Source of the DNA: a virus | IMG/VR virus record: IMGVR_UViG_3300010354_000613 | Span: 1-24,689 of that record | Length of the DNA: 24,689 nt | Strand: one strand, 5' to 3' | Part shown: positions 5,832-12,606 of the stretch, piece by piece | Layout of the letters: each line of letters starts with the position of its first letter | Numbering within the stretch: the first letter of the stretch is position 1 | Notes under the pieces: generated by a model | Databases searched by the model: none | What the model saw: the letters and a program-made list of their open reading frames with translations, nothing else | What the model was told of the DNA's origin: nothing | Program-made: the position numbers and the translations under genes

Positions 5832-7402
5832 CACAAAGCCCAATCCGGTTTCTGCAAAATCAAAGTACCAATAGTCAACAGAGTAGCCAAACCTGCCGGT
5901 CGCGGAGTCTTAGAGGCAATATCAACCATCGCCTGCCACGCCTTACGCCGCTTTGACTCAGGTTGACCCTTATCACGATAAACCTCGTAATGAGGATGAG
6001 TCTGCTCTTTAGACTTCATCGCATCGGGGGTCAACATCTGCAACTCGACAGTAACCCCATCCTTCGTCAACTTCAGAGTCATAGAGTCAAACGGATCGCC
6101 GGGTTGCCAAAAATTCTTGTTACGGCTCGAATATCCGCGTCCCTCAAACTCTTTCAGAACATCCTGCACCGCTTCCGTGTAACGGTCGCCATCCACAATC
6201 ATCGTGTAACGAACCGAATCGGAAATAGCCTTAGCCGCCGCCTGTAAATCTCCTCCATGCTCACTCTGACCTTCATTGTAAATCTTGCGAGCCAAACTCC
6301 CGGTCGTCTTCAACCGTTCACCTAACTGACCCAAATCGGCTCCATGACGAGCTGCAACCTCCAAAATGGTTTCCGTGAACTCGGGTTCGATTTGCTCGGC
6401 ACGGTAACGAAGTTGCATGGCGAGCCTTTTCGCATCCGGACCATACTTCGGGTCAGGTTCAGTATCAGGAGCAAGAGGATGTTCAGCCTTCATAGCCAAA
6501 TTCATCTCAGCCTCTGCCAACTTCAACCGATATTCAGCGTCCATCATCAATGAGACATGACGCGTAAGAGGAACAAGATTGTTGTCGATCCTCCGTTTTG
6601 TTTCTACTAGGTGTGCCCGTGCTGCGGCCAGCACCGTTCGCATCTCAGCAAGCGAACGAATTCCGGAATGACCCTTCCAACGCTGAGTTGCCGCAAAACG
6701 ACCAGCCTCCGAACGAGAAGCAAAACGAGCCTTCTCGACCGAGCCACTTGTCAAATCCAACTCATAAACATCAAAGTACCGGGACATTGAAGTTGACGGA
6801 ACTGACCTAAAACCTAACTTTTCATAAAAGCCTTTTGCGCCTGCGTCAGCGTTCAATCTCAACCGTTTTTTGCCCATTGATCGTGCCGCATCAATAGTGT
6901 TTGCGATCAGAGCCGAACCTATACCAGCGGTGTTGCCGAACGACGCAATGATCGAAACAAACACTTCGTCATCTTTGACTGCCGACAGACCACGCAACGC
7001 CGGGTCAGAAGGTGCTGTGCGAAATGAAACGACTCCCTCAACCTTTCCGCTAGGACTTCTTGCAACCAAGGTTTGAGCGTTGCTGTGATAAGCAGCTAGT
7101 TCGTCGTCATCTTCAATCTGAGGGAAAAGTGCGTTGTCAATAGCATCAAACAACGCACTTTTCTCGTCTACAGTCCGTGAATTGTCTTGAGCCAATACCT
7201 GATCAATCTCGCTGAGTAGGTTTACGCGATCTTTGTAGTTCTGATGACTGATTTTTCCAAACTTGTAGCCACGAGACTCTAATTGATTTAGTTGACCTCG
7301 CATGTCATTTGAATCAATCGAAGCAACATCCTTGTTTTCCCATCTGACATCGGCCGCAAAACGACCAGCCTCAGATTTAGAACCAAAACGAGCCTTCTCC
7401 AC
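5831..7402 (-). CDS. Tagged GNAT acetyltransferase fused to a RelA/SpoT-like domain
   Basis: The 523-residue product is modular. Residues 3-24 are the recurrent KAxFxSxSEAGRFAAxxRW module. Residues about 95-215 are a GNAT: a VEGVVSFRTA strand, an acetyl-CoA loop GNTAGIGSALI (156-166) and KGFYEKLGFRSV (190-201). Residues 224-245 repeat the module (KARFASRSEAGRFAATQRW). A helical region follows, and residues about 360-485 resemble the RelA/SpoT nucleotidyltransferase fold: RLKTTGSLARKI (363-374), AISDSVRYTMIV (392-403), NKNFWQPGDPFDS (428-440), VELQMLTPD (452-460) and HPHYEVYR (469-476). The last two parallel the ELQxxTP and HxLYE elements of toxin-like members. A short hydrophobic tail ends the protein. 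It could transfer pyrophosphate or a nucleotide to a nucleotide or tRNA; activity is unproven. It overlaps a small partner gene. Confidence 0.75.
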   Translation of the reverse strand: MEKARFGSKSEAGRFAADVRWENKDVASIDSNDMRGQLNQLESRGYKFGKISHQNYKDRVNLLSEIDQVLAQDNSRTVDEKSALFDAIDNALFPQIEDDDELAAYHSNAQTLVARSPSGKVEGVVSFRTAPSDPALRGLSAVKDDEVFVSIIASFGNTAGIGSALIANTIDAARSMGKKRLRLNADAGAKGFYEKLGFRSVPSTSMSRYFDVYELDLTSGSVEKARFASRSEAGRFAATQRWKGHSGIRSLAEMRTVLAAARAHLVETKRRIDNNLVPLTRHVSLMMDAEYRLKLAEAEMNLAMKAEHPLAPDTEPDPKYGPDAKRLAMQLRYRAEQIEPEFTETILEVAARHGADLGQLGERLKTTGSLARKIYNEGQSEHGGDLQAAAKAISDSVRYTMIVDGDRYTEAVQDVLKEFEGRGYSSRNKNFWQPGDPFDSMTLKLTKDGVTVELQMLTPDAMKSKEQTHPHYEVYRDKGQPESKRRKAWQAMVDIASKTPRPAGLATLLTIGTLILQKPDWAL

Positions 7403-9265
7403 GGTTCTACGCCCCGTTTATGCTGTCTTGTTGCGCCAAAAATTCAGCATCTTCATCGGGTGTACTCATAGTCATTCCGACCATTTTGTCGCCGTTGTAG
7501 GCGATCAATGTTCCGCCGCGACCACTTTCCAACGGCAAAAATTTGAACGTTGTAGAGCGAGCAGAACCAGTTTTTCCGACCATAACTGCGACAGCACTTG
7601 CCTTGATAGAAAACCTTCTACCATCCTCAAGACGAGCAATAACACGATCCTCTTGACTACTGCCCTTCGCATTATCAATGGTTTTCGAGTAGAGCGTTTC
7701 CATCATCACACTCTGTTGACCGGGCTTACCTGCAATACCCTTGAGCGTTCTCGTTTGCTCAGTACGGCGAGTCTTCATGTCTTCAGGTGATAACCGATCT
7801 TGAGCCTTGGGATTTGCGTCCTCATACGATACAAACTTGGGCTTCTTACCAAATGGGATTTGATCAAGCCTCACAGCAGTAAATGGAGTCAACATCCATT
7901 CATTGCCCTCGTCATCAGTAGCAACAGTCTTCCAAATATCATCTTTTGCAGCAGGTCCCTTCGGGAACTTCACGCCTTGAGCAACCAGCGTCGACAACTG
8001 CTTTTCAGACAAAGAATCAAATGCGGCCACAGACGAAGGCTCATCTGTCGAGGCAGTTGCAGAATTAGAAGCACCCTCGGTAAACGGCATAGTGACCGGT
8101 GTCCGGAAAGGATGCCCGGTCAAACTTTCGTACCATGACATTGCCCTTGCAAGTTGACGTTTGCGTTGTTCTAACGCAACCATCATTCTGTCAGTCTTCC
8201 TCGTAGCCATGCGCATTTGAGCAATTCGACGTTCCAAATCAAGAATTTGCCGGTGCAGTTTGTCAGCCTTCGCTTCATTCGCATCCGGTTTAGCGGTCGT
8301 TGCAGGTTGTTTCGCCGCTCCAGTCGTCTTTTTCGGGTTATTTTTCCACCGCTGTTCTGCCGCAAACCGAGCTGCCTCAGAACGAGAAGCGAACTTTGCC
8401 TTCTCCAGCACCCGACGCGAACTCAAAGACACTTCGACCACAGAATTAGCCTTCGTCACCTCAGCAACAACGGCCGCCCACACATCAGGGCTATTGGAAA
8501 GCAAAGCAAAAGGCTCCAAAGCCTTCAAAACCTTTTCCAACGACGAATCCATAGTCGCATCGTATATCGGCTCAGTAAACCCCATTTCATCCTCGCCCTG
8601 AGACTCGACAGCCCACGCCTCATCATAAAAATCAAGGTCTTTCACGATGCACCACCCAAAATCAACTCCAACTTGTCAGTCGGATTACCCAACTCATCAT
8701 GCTCCAAATTGGCGAAACCCATTGACCGCCAAAAACCCTCAGACCCCTCGTCCGGGTAAACACCCACCGTCCGCTTCCCCTGCCTCGTCGCATCCTCCAC
8801 AATTGATGCGAACAACGCCGAACCAGCCTTATCAACAAGACCGGTTGACAGAAAATCGAACACCACAGGGCCGCCGAAAGTGTCGTGAATCAAAGCAACA
8901 GCCCCAACCCGATCACCAAGACGCAAAGTAGCAACCCTCAAACTGTTCTTTCGATCCGTCAAAGCCTGACCGAACAAGCCATCTACATCCTGCATAACTA
9001 AGCGAATCCGCTCAGTTGCGACCTCGTCACCGGAAACACGATCCGCGACCTCAGCCAGCGTCCTCATCACCATGCCACGCTGACCGGCGATCAACATCCG
9101 ATCCTCAGTCGAACCAACCGAAACAAAATCGACCGAACCACCCGACCGTCGCATCTGAGCCAAACCAGCCTGCAACCGGGAAGCCAACGCAGGGTTCATA
9201 TGACCATTCCATCGCTGATTAGCGGCATAACGCCCAGCCTCCGACCGGGAAGCAAACTGAGCCTT
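6668..9265 (-). repeat. Four dispersed copies of a KAxFaSrSEAgRfAAxxRW module
   Basis: A near-identical segment of about 22 residues is encoded at 9265-9200, 8402-8337, 7396-7331 and 6733-6668, spread over three consecutive genes. Invariant positions are K-A-x-F, S-x-S-E-A, R-[YF]-A-A and R-W. DNA of the copies is similar but not identical, pointing to divergence after duplication or to selection on the protein. The remaining parts of the three proteins are unrelated, so the module behaves like a transferable tag or docking element. Confidence 0.85.
7407..8645 (-). CDS. Tagged accessory protein of unknown function, 412 aa
   Basis: The N-terminal 75 residues are acidic (DEAWAVESQGEDEMGF, then helices). 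The recurrent module is at 82-103 (KAKFASRSEAARFAAEQRW). A Lys/Ala-rich linker follows, then a long coiled coil (about 125-165: ADKLHRQILDLERRIAQMR ... MVALEQRKRQLARAM), then a Ser/Thr-rich linker. The C-terminal domain (about 205-400) contains EKQLSTLVAQGVKFPKG, DDIWKTVATDDEGNEWMLT, RLEDGRRFSIKASAVAVMVG and GGTLIAYNGDKMVGMTMS, which suggest a beta-rich fold. I cannot assign that domain. It overlaps the preceding GNAT gene by ATGA and ends 5 bases before the next tagged gene, so all three are one transcription unit. A virion-packaged or host-directed role is a guess based on the shared module. Confidence 0.7.
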   Translation of the reverse strand: MKDLDFYDEAWAVESQGEDEMGFTEPIYDATMDSSLEKVLKALEPFALLSNSPDVWAAVVAEVTKANSVVEVSLSSRRVLEKAKFASRSEAARFAAEQRWKNNPKKTTGAAKQPATTAKPDANEAKADKLHRQILDLERRIAQMRMATRKTDRMMVALEQRKRQLARAMSWYESLTGHPFRTPVTMPFTEGASNSATASTDEPSSVAAFDSLSEKQLSTLVAQGVKFPKGPAAKDDIWKTVATDDEGNEWMLTPFTAVRLDQIPFGKKPKFVSYEDANPKAQDRLSPEDMKTRRTEQTRTLKGIAGKPGQQSVMMETLYSKTIDNAKGSSQEDRVIARLEDGRRFSIKASAVAVMVGKTGSARSTTFKFLPLESGRGGTLIAYNGDKMVGMTMSTPDEDAEFLAQQDSINGA

Positions 9266-9304
9266 CAAAACCTCAGTATGAGCAGTAAATCGACTGTTAT
9301 GCAC
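8642..9304 (-). CDS. Tagged GNAT-family acetyltransferase, 220 aa
   Basis: Residues 14-35 hold the recurrent module (KAQFASRSEAGRYAANQRW, ending NGH). Residues about 120-215 look like a GNAT: strands SLRVATLRLGDRVGAVALIHD and GPVVFDFLSTGL, a loop VDKAGSALFASIVEDAT (157-173) at the acetyl-CoA site, then GKRTVGVYPDEGSEGFWRSMGFANL (176-200), the usual FYxxxGF end in the form FWRSMGF. The acetyl-CoA loop lacks the full R/QxxGxG/A signature, so binding is uncertain. The frame starts with GTG at 9304 after an in-frame stop, without a clear ribosome site; a TTG at residue 13 after GAGG is an alternative and would start right at the module. The target is unknown. Confidence 0.7.
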   Translation of the reverse strand: MHNSRFTAHTEVLKAQFASRSEAGRYAANQRWNGHMNPALASRLQAGLAQMRRSGGSVDFVSVGSTEDRMLIAGQRGMVMRTLAEVADRVSGDEVATERIRLVMQDVDGLFGQALTDRKNSLRVATLRLGDRVGAVALIHDTFGGPVVFDFLSTGLVDKAGSALFASIVEDATRQGKRTVGVYPDEGSEGFWRSMGFANLEHDELGNPTDKLELILGGAS

Positions 9305-9338
9305 GGCATAACCGTATCAACACGAAGTCAACCAGCGT

Positions 9339-9473
9339 TCAGTCGTCGGACTCCGACTCGTCAGGCTTTTTCGTCAGATCCACCTGCACATCACCCAACT
9401 CGCGACACAACGGACAATGCTTTGGTCCGCTCCACTCAATGTCGCATTCCCAGCAGTAATAACTACGATCCAA
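9339..9473 (-). CDS. Zinc-ribbon miniprotein, 44 aa
   Basis: Translating the minus strand from 9473 gives DRSYYCWECDIEWSG, then HCPLCRELG, then an acidic tail ending ESDD. Two CxxC knuckles (CWEC at 7-10, CPLC at 20-23) separated by nine residues form a rubredoxin/zinc-ribbon site. There is no ATG; TTG codons at 9473, 9479 and 9482 are in frame, and AAGAAAG lies just upstream of the latter pair, so the exact start is uncertain. The frame overlaps the end of the preceding gene slightly and stops at 9339. Such miniproteins bind nucleic acid or partner proteins. It is too short for usual gene-length cut-offs, but the paired cysteines make chance unlikely. Confidence 0.65.
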   Translation of the reverse strand: MDRSYYCWECDIEWSGPKHCPLCRELGDVQVDLTKKPDESESDD

Positions 9474-9696
9474 TGTCAACAACTTTCTTGATCATTCCTC
9501 GAGGGATCACGATTACACCAGCACACGAATCGCCCTGCTTGTCATAGGTATGAGCCACCGAAAGACCCCACTTGGACTCAGCAACAATGAACCCGACACT
9601 CACCATAGGACGCGACGCTGGCGGATCAAGCGGAAGATCATGCCAATCATCCGGAAGCGAATAAGCGTCATCCCACAGAACTTTGACGAGCCTCAT
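9463..9696 (-). CDS. Small beta-rich phage protein, 77 aa
   Basis: The product begins MRLVKVLWDDAYS and ends IPRGMIKKVVDIGS. The frame is open further up, inside the metallophosphoesterase gene, but the ATG at 9696 has GGGGAAAGAGAT directly upstream and leaves a 29-base overlap. The layout is a strand with WxDA, a DDWHDL turn, SVGFIVAES, WGLSVAHTYD, then GDSCAGVIVIPRGMI. I have the impression of a small, widely spread phage family with the ending CxGVxxIPRxxI. Its fold looks like a compact beta barrel; no function is known to me. Its stop overlaps the zinc-ribbon frame. Confidence 0.75.
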   Translation of the reverse strand: MRLVKVLWDDAYSLPDDWHDLPLDPPASRPMVSVGFIVAESKWGLSVAHTYDKQGDSCAGVIVIPRGMIKKVVDIGS

Positions 9697-10834
9697 ATCT
9701 CTTTCCCCTGTAAATGGCCGCCCCGTGGAAAATCGGGACAATTTCGACCTGATAGAAGCCATCTTCGCACTCCTCCACTACCGCAATACCCTGTTGCCAT
9801 GCCTCCCATCTCAGCAGAGGCATACCACGCTCGTCAACCGCCGAACGAGTCGACGGTACACCCCCATCAATTCGGCATAAACACCCCGGCGACAACGCCA
9901 AAACCGTTTCAGGCTCCCCCGAAACCTCATAAGTAACCGCATGCATGGCTTGTCGATGAATATGACCCTGAACATACGACTGCCGCTCATCCTTGGCGAC
10001 CTTCGCTATATCCAACTTCTCACCATGTATCGCATACAGGGGGGTTTGCCCCTTGCCACCGCGAGCGATCTGAATCCGCCCAGCCGGGTAACCCGACACA
10101 TACTGAACACCCAATTCGTCCAATCGAAGCAAAAACTGCATGGACAAAACCGGCAATTCGTGTGGCGAATCAGCCCGACGCAACCTCAAAGCTGCCATCG
10201 CGTTCTTCGCCACAGCCTTCCCGAGCCGATCATCATGGTTCCCCGCCAGCAAACTGATCGTCGCATCGGGGGCTATAGCCCTCTGTTCAGCCAAAAACCG
10301 GTGTGCCCGGTCAATCGAAGGCTGAGTGGTCAACACGAACTCGGGTAAAACGAGGAACTTGGAAGACCATTCAGGCAGGTCAATGAAGTCCCCAAGGTTG
10401 CAGATCGCATCGGGCTTGACCGCTCGAGTTATCTGAAGAGCGACCTCCATCGCGACCTCATCGTGCATCGGGATCAACTCGCCGGAATCCATCCGCCGAT
10501 AACCGATCTGAGGATCAGGCAAAATGACCGTGACCTTGCCCGTACGGCTCACCGGAATCGCCTTCACCGGGCGAATAATCGTCGGGGCGGCCGGTTGCAC
10601 CACCGGATACTCAGGTGCTTCCCCCCATTTAGGCGACAGCACGATCCCGTGCATATCGACCGTATGGGCTACACCCTCCTCATCCTTATAGAACCCCTGA
10701 TAAACATTGACCCTCTTCACCGCGCCAATGTCGTCAACTTCAATACCGGATCGCTCCAAAAGATCAGCAAGAGCACCCAATTTGTCTCTGATCCCCTTCG
10801 GAGGGCTATTCAAAGCGTTCTCAAGATCGCTCAC
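9668..10834 (-). CDS. Calcineurin-like metallophosphoesterase, 388 aa
   Basis: The five metallophosphoesterase motifs are present in order: DPQ (107-109, with Gln replacing the usual His of DxH), GDFID (148-152), GNHDD (198-202), HG (270-271) and GHIH (290-293). They would hold two metal ions for phosphodiester or phosphomonoester hydrolysis. A helical N-terminal part of about 95 residues precedes the domain (LGALADLLERSGIEVDDIG, then YQGFYKDEEG), and a Cys-containing stretch (SPGCLCRIDGG) follows. The start is GTG at 10834 with AAAAGGAA upstream; it overlaps the HTH gene by 14 bases. Substrates in phages may include DNA ends, nucleotides or RNA caps; the DxQ variant is found in some phage DNA-repair nuclease-like members, but I cannot choose. 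Confidence 0.88.
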   Translation of the reverse strand: MSDLENALNSPPKGIRDKLGALADLLERSGIEVDDIGAVKRVNVYQGFYKDEEGVAHTVDMHGIVLSPKWGEAPEYPVVQPAAPTIIRPVKAIPVSRTGKVTVILPDPQIGYRRMDSGELIPMHDEVAMEVALQITRAVKPDAICNLGDFIDLPEWSSKFLVLPEFVLTTQPSIDRAHRFLAEQRAIAPDATISLLAGNHDDRLGKAVAKNAMAALRLRRADSPHELPVLSMQFLLRLDELGVQYVSGYPAGRIQIARGGKGQTPLYAIHGEKLDIAKVAKDERQSYVQGHIHRQAMHAVTYEVSGEPETVLALSPGCLCRIDGGVPSTRSAVDERGMPLLRWEAWQQGIAVVEECEDGFYQVEIVPIFHGAAIYRGKRYEARQSSVG

Positions 10835-11090
10835 AGCAACAATTCCTTTTCACATGACGGTAAATCGTGTTATCAGACACCGAATAACCATGTTCTCTCA
10901 GAATCCGCCCAAGCCAAGACGAAGTATGACCCTTCGACTTTGCCTCCGCCTGCCGGTTTCGCATCTCGTCCATGATCAGACAAATCTGATCCCATTCGGC
11001 CGCGTCAAGACTGTCAGCCAACAAACTGAACCCACACCGGGTCTGCCGACTCTTTGTTGAGGATTGCAATTTTGATAACAACTCGCTCAT
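10821..11090 (-). CDS. Helix-turn-helix DNA-binding protein, 89 aa
   Basis: The start is set at the ATG at 11090 by a perfect GGAGG five bases upstream; an open frame continues 14 codons higher without such a site. The N-terminal half (SLLADSLDAAEWDQICLIMDEMRNRQAEAK) is helical and acidic. The C-terminal part, TSSWLGRILREHGYSVSDNTIYRHVKRNC, is an HTH with recognition helix SDNTIYRHVK. It ends in an unusual CCC (residues 84-86), which could bind metal. It is the first gene after the lysis cassette and follows a 75-base gap with small inverted repeats, so it may regulate the switch between the modules or start the downstream operon. The identity of the regulated promoter is unknown. Confidence 0.75.
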   Translation of the reverse strand: MSELLSKLQSSTKSRQTRCGFSLLADSLDAAEWDQICLIMDEMRNRQAEAKSKGHTSSWLGRILREHGYSVSDNTIYRHVKRNCCCERS

Positions 11091-11165
11091 CTCAACCTCC
11101 GTTGCTAAACAGTAACCCACAGGTGGTTTCAATGCTGTCTAGCCACAAAACAGGCTATCTACCTG

Positions 11166-11360
11166 CTACTTCTTCCCTAAATGCCAATCAATATGGTCAG
11201 AAAGACGGTCGTCCACCTTCTCAACCTTGGACTCGATTCGCTCCAACACCTTCATATTCGCCCCGTGTTGCTCGGTGTTTCGACGATCAAACCGGTGCAA
11301 TAGCCACATAATTGGGCCGCCGATAACAGCCACCGCGATAGGGACAAAGATCGCATCCAT
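11166..11360 (-). CDS. Single-pass membrane protein with coiled coil, 64 aa (DUF2746-like)
   Basis: Residues about 4-21 are a transmembrane helix (IFVPIAVAVIGGPIMWLL), followed by basic HRFDRRN and then a coiled coil (MKVLERIESKVEKVDDRLSDHIDWHL). This N-in single-helix plus heptad layout, with the DHIxWH ending, resembles actinophage lysis-cassette proteins annotated DUF2746. It starts three bases after the endolysin stop. It could be a second holin, antiholin or a spanin-like factor for the actinobacterial envelope. After it lies a 75-base gap (11091-11165) with a TAGCC-GGCTA inverted repeat but no convincing terminator. Confidence 0.75.
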   Translation of the reverse strand: MDAIFVPIAVAVIGGPIMWLLHRFDRRNTEQHGANMKVLERIESKVEKVDDRLSDHIDWHLGKK

Positions 11361-11363
11361 CGG

Positions 11364-12173
11364 TCACCCGAACATCTTCGCCCAAGTGATCTTGCCGACC
11401 ACTCCGTCGCTACTCAACCCATTCTTCGCCTGATATTCCTTGACGCGAGCCTCAGTCCGAGCACCAAAATCGCCGTCAGGGGTTGCCCCGACAATCGACT
11501 GGATCAACTTCACCGCGTCCCCCTTAGAACCCTTCCGCAACGGCTTACCCGGAAAATCAAACCTCAAGGCAGGCGTTCCGGCAGGGGCAGAAGTCGCTGG
11601 AGCTGCCGGGGCAACCGATCCATCGGGGTTCGCATCACCCAAAACATACTGCCAATGCCAAAATTCAAACTCTTTTGAACTCTTATCGGCGGTCTGCAAA
11701 AAGAACCCGTAGCGAGGAGCGTTGGCACACATCCAATCACGAACTCGAGCGTCCGAATCCAATGCGACCGTCTTCCCGTTCGCATTCAACCCGAGATCCA
11801 TTGCAAGACCCCACCCGTGGTTAGAACCCTTCTTTCCGGTCGGGTCAGGAGCGGCAGAGGGGGCTTTACCGGGCTTCAAATACCATGTTTTCCCCTCATA
11901 TTGGCGTGTGACCTGCGGATTTCTTCCCTGATTGTTCAGGGAATACCGATCCATGAACATCTTCAACTGACCGTCAAACGACCGGTAATCACCGATATTC
12001 ACCAACTTGATGCCATTCGACAGAGCGTCATCAAACAGTCGATTGAAATGAGCTGCAACCGGGGCGTACATCAGGCCGCCAGTCTTCACCTTGGCAAGCA
12101 TTTGTGCAGGTAGTTGCCCATTTTTCTGTGCCAGCAAGGCAGACGGAAGAACCAACTTCTGAAACGGGTACAT
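11364..12173 (-). CDS. Endolysin: M15 (VanY-type) peptidase plus peptidoglycan-binding domain
   Basis: The catalytic domain (about 45-180) shows the LAS/M15 zinc motif SNHGWGLAMDLG (118-129, ligands H120 and D127) and EFWHWQY (171-177, with E171 as base and H174 as third ligand), counting from a GTG one codon upstream of the chosen ATG. Upstream, YRSFDGQLKMF is the substrate Arg strand. A Pro/Ala linker (about 184-203) leads to a peptidoglycan_binding_1 domain (209-269: LRKGSKGDAVKLIQSIVG, DGDFGARTEARVKEYQ, DGVVGKITWAKM). It should cut stem-peptide bonds of the host wall. There is no signal peptide, so holin-dependent release is expected. The ATG at 12173 overlaps the holin stop as TGATG. Confidence 0.93.
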   Translation of the reverse strand: MYPFQKLVLPSALLAQKNGQLPAQMLAKVKTGGLMYAPVAAHFNRLFDDALSNGIKLVNIGDYRSFDGQLKMFMDRYSLNNQGRNPQVTRQYEGKTWYLKPGKAPSAAPDPTGKKGSNHGWGLAMDLGLNANGKTVALDSDARVRDWMCANAPRYGFFLQTADKSSKEFEFWHWQYVLGDANPDGSVAPAAPATSAPAGTPALRFDFPGKPLRKGSKGDAVKLIQSIVGATPDGDFGARTEARVKEYQAKNGLSSDGVVGKITWAKMFG

Positions 12174-12439
12174 CACTTACCGTCTTTCGCATTGGTCGCC
12201 TTCGATGGCAGAAACGCCTCATTTATCTCCGCAGTCGTCAAATTGCCGTCCAAAGAGGCGCGAGCAAGCCTTTCGACAACCTGAGCACACGCAGCAATGC
12301 CAGCCAACCCGGCTGATTGAAGAATCGAAATGTCCGTATCGGTGAAAGCATTCATTACCGACGAACCACCAACAATCGCCAACGCGGACGACAAAAAGGT
12401 GGCAACAATCCGACCCAAAATGTCCTGAAACTTCTTCAT
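12173..12439 (-). CDS. Putative holin, 88 aa
   Basis: Two hydrophobic helices are visible: about 11-29 (IVATFLSSALAIVGGSSVM) and about 38-55 (ISILQSAGLAGIAACAQV), separated by a short polar turn (NAFTDTD). A charged, polar C-terminus follows (ERLARASLDGN...SKATNAKDGK). This is the class II, r1t-like holin layout and the gene immediately precedes the endolysin with a TGATG overlap. It should form the membrane lesions that release the endolysin. The start overlaps the stop of the preceding membrane gene by ATGA, so the expression of the cassette is coupled. Confidence 0.8.
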   Translation of the reverse strand: MKKFQDILGRIVATFLSSALAIVGGSSVMNAFTDTDISILQSAGLAGIAACAQVVERLARASLDGNLTTAEINEAFLPSKATNAKDGK

Positions 12440-12606
12440 TCGTCCTCAGACTCCTTCAAAAGCAACCCTAGCAACTGCACCCCAACCCCCATAAAGGTCA
12501 AAATCAGCCCGGTGCGGAAAACCGAACCGGACACCGTCATCAGCACAAACCCAGCCCCGACCACACTCCAACCAAGACTCACCACTTCTCGCATGAACCG
12601 ATTCAT
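12436..12606 (-). CDS. Two-helix membrane protein, 56 aa (second holin or antiholin candidate)
   Basis: Translated by hand between the Thr-rich protein and the holin: it starts MNRFMREVVSLGWSVVGAG and ends LLLKESEDE. Two transmembrane stretches are clear, about 9-25 (VSLGWSVVGAGFVLMTV) and 33-50 (GLILTFMGVGVQLLGLLL), with a basic N-terminus and acidic C-terminus. The start overlaps the upstream stop as TGATG and the end overlaps the holin start as ATGA, exactly the spacing pattern of its neighbours, which makes a real gene very likely despite its size. Pairs of small membrane proteins are common before actinophage endolysins; which one is holin and which modulator cannot be told. Confidence 0.75.
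   Translation of the reverse strand: MNRFMREVVSLGWSVVGAGFVLMTVSGSVFRTGLILTFMGVGVQLLGLLLKESEDE

Noticed and set aside
11091-11165. Terminator or strong promoter between the lysis cassette and the HTH gene
   Set aside because: Short TAGCC/GGCTA and AACC/GGTT inverted repeats are present, but there is no U tract and no paired -35/-10 boxes that I can defend.
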